A stretch of 64,000 bases of DNA from Epinephelus fuscoguttatus (taxonomy: Eukaryota; Chordata; Actinopteri; Perciformes; Serranidae), in contig NC_064760.1 of the NCBI RefSeq assembly GCF_011397635.1, forward strand, positions 27,006,856 through 27,070,855, read 5' to 3'. This document shows positions 63,686-64,000 of this stretch, in pieces (the first letter of the stretch is position 1; each line of letters begins with the position of its first letter). The translations under genes were made by a program, and so were the position numbers. The notes beneath the pieces are model-generated. The model had not been told where the DNA came from. It saw nothing but the letters and a program-made list of their open reading frames with translations, and searched no databases.

Positions 63686-64000
63686 AGATCCCTGTAGAGG
63701 ATGGCAAGCGGCTACACAGAGAAAAGAAGCATTCATAACCCTATGGACCAAAAAAAAATGTGTGCCATAATCACAATGAAATGGAAACTATCACATCTAG
63801 CTAAAGACCACCATCCTTTCAACTTTTTCCTCTCTGTGCATGATGTTTTTATTGCTAGACATGACTGCTACTATGAACAATACCGTCACAATACCTGCTG
63901 GTTTGTCAGGAAACATGAATGCTGAGAATAACAACTAAATGTAAGTAATCTTTGTGTTAGGGTGTTAATGATGACCAGAGTGTTTCCATGTACAGTATGT

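Overview
The window is vertebrate nuclear DNA, almost certainly from a ray-finned (teleost) fish. The evidence is six split genes with GT-AG introns whose products match vertebrate proteins along their whole length. The introns are short and full of fish-style DNA transposon remnants (hAT, Harbinger and TTAA-target MITEs) and (CA)n tracts. No viral, LTR-retroelement, prokaryotic, CRISPR or RNA-gene content was recognised.

Layout, left to right. (1) 1-11.9 kb: 5' part of a cyclin J-like gene (ccnjl, minus strand). Two coding exons lie here; the rest is beyond the left edge. (2) 15.0-18.5 kb: c1qtnf2, a secreted collagen/C1q protein (minus). (3) 20.7-28.3 kb: slu7, a second-step splicing factor, 15 coding exons (minus). 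(4) 29.7-49.4 kb: nsd1, an H3K36 methyltransferase, 22 coding exons plus a 5' leader (minus). (5) 49.8-51.8 kb: the C5orf24 homologue, one coding exon (minus). (6) 52.1-56.1 kb: atp5po, the OSCP subunit of mitochondrial ATP synthase, 7 exons (minus). (7) 60.8 kb to the right edge: ppp2ca, the PP2A catalytic subunit, 7 exons (plus). Every exon chain was joined by hand and stays in frame: slu7 563 aa, nsd1 2141 aa, c1qtnf2 298 aa, atp5po 209 aa, ppp2ca 309 aa, c5orf24 222 aa.

These genes do not form a pathway. They are housekeeping and regulatory neighbours. As I recall the human map, ccnjl-c1qtnf2-slu7 matches a block at 5q33, nsd1 is at 5q35, c5orf24 and ppp2ca are at 5q31, and atp5po is on chromosome 21. 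The cluster therefore mixes conserved and rearranged synteny.

I found no wholly new system. The points most worth a second look are: the nsd1 leader, where three upstream ORFs and the main ORF are chained by ATGA stop/start overlaps; a short, extremely acidic nsd1 C-terminus in place of the long mammalian tail; changes next to the nsd1 SET GWGL motif; a MITE abutting an nsd1 splice donor; a KKLxF repeat insertion in the C5orf24 homologue; and several transposons with intact ends and target-site duplications, including one nested inside another.
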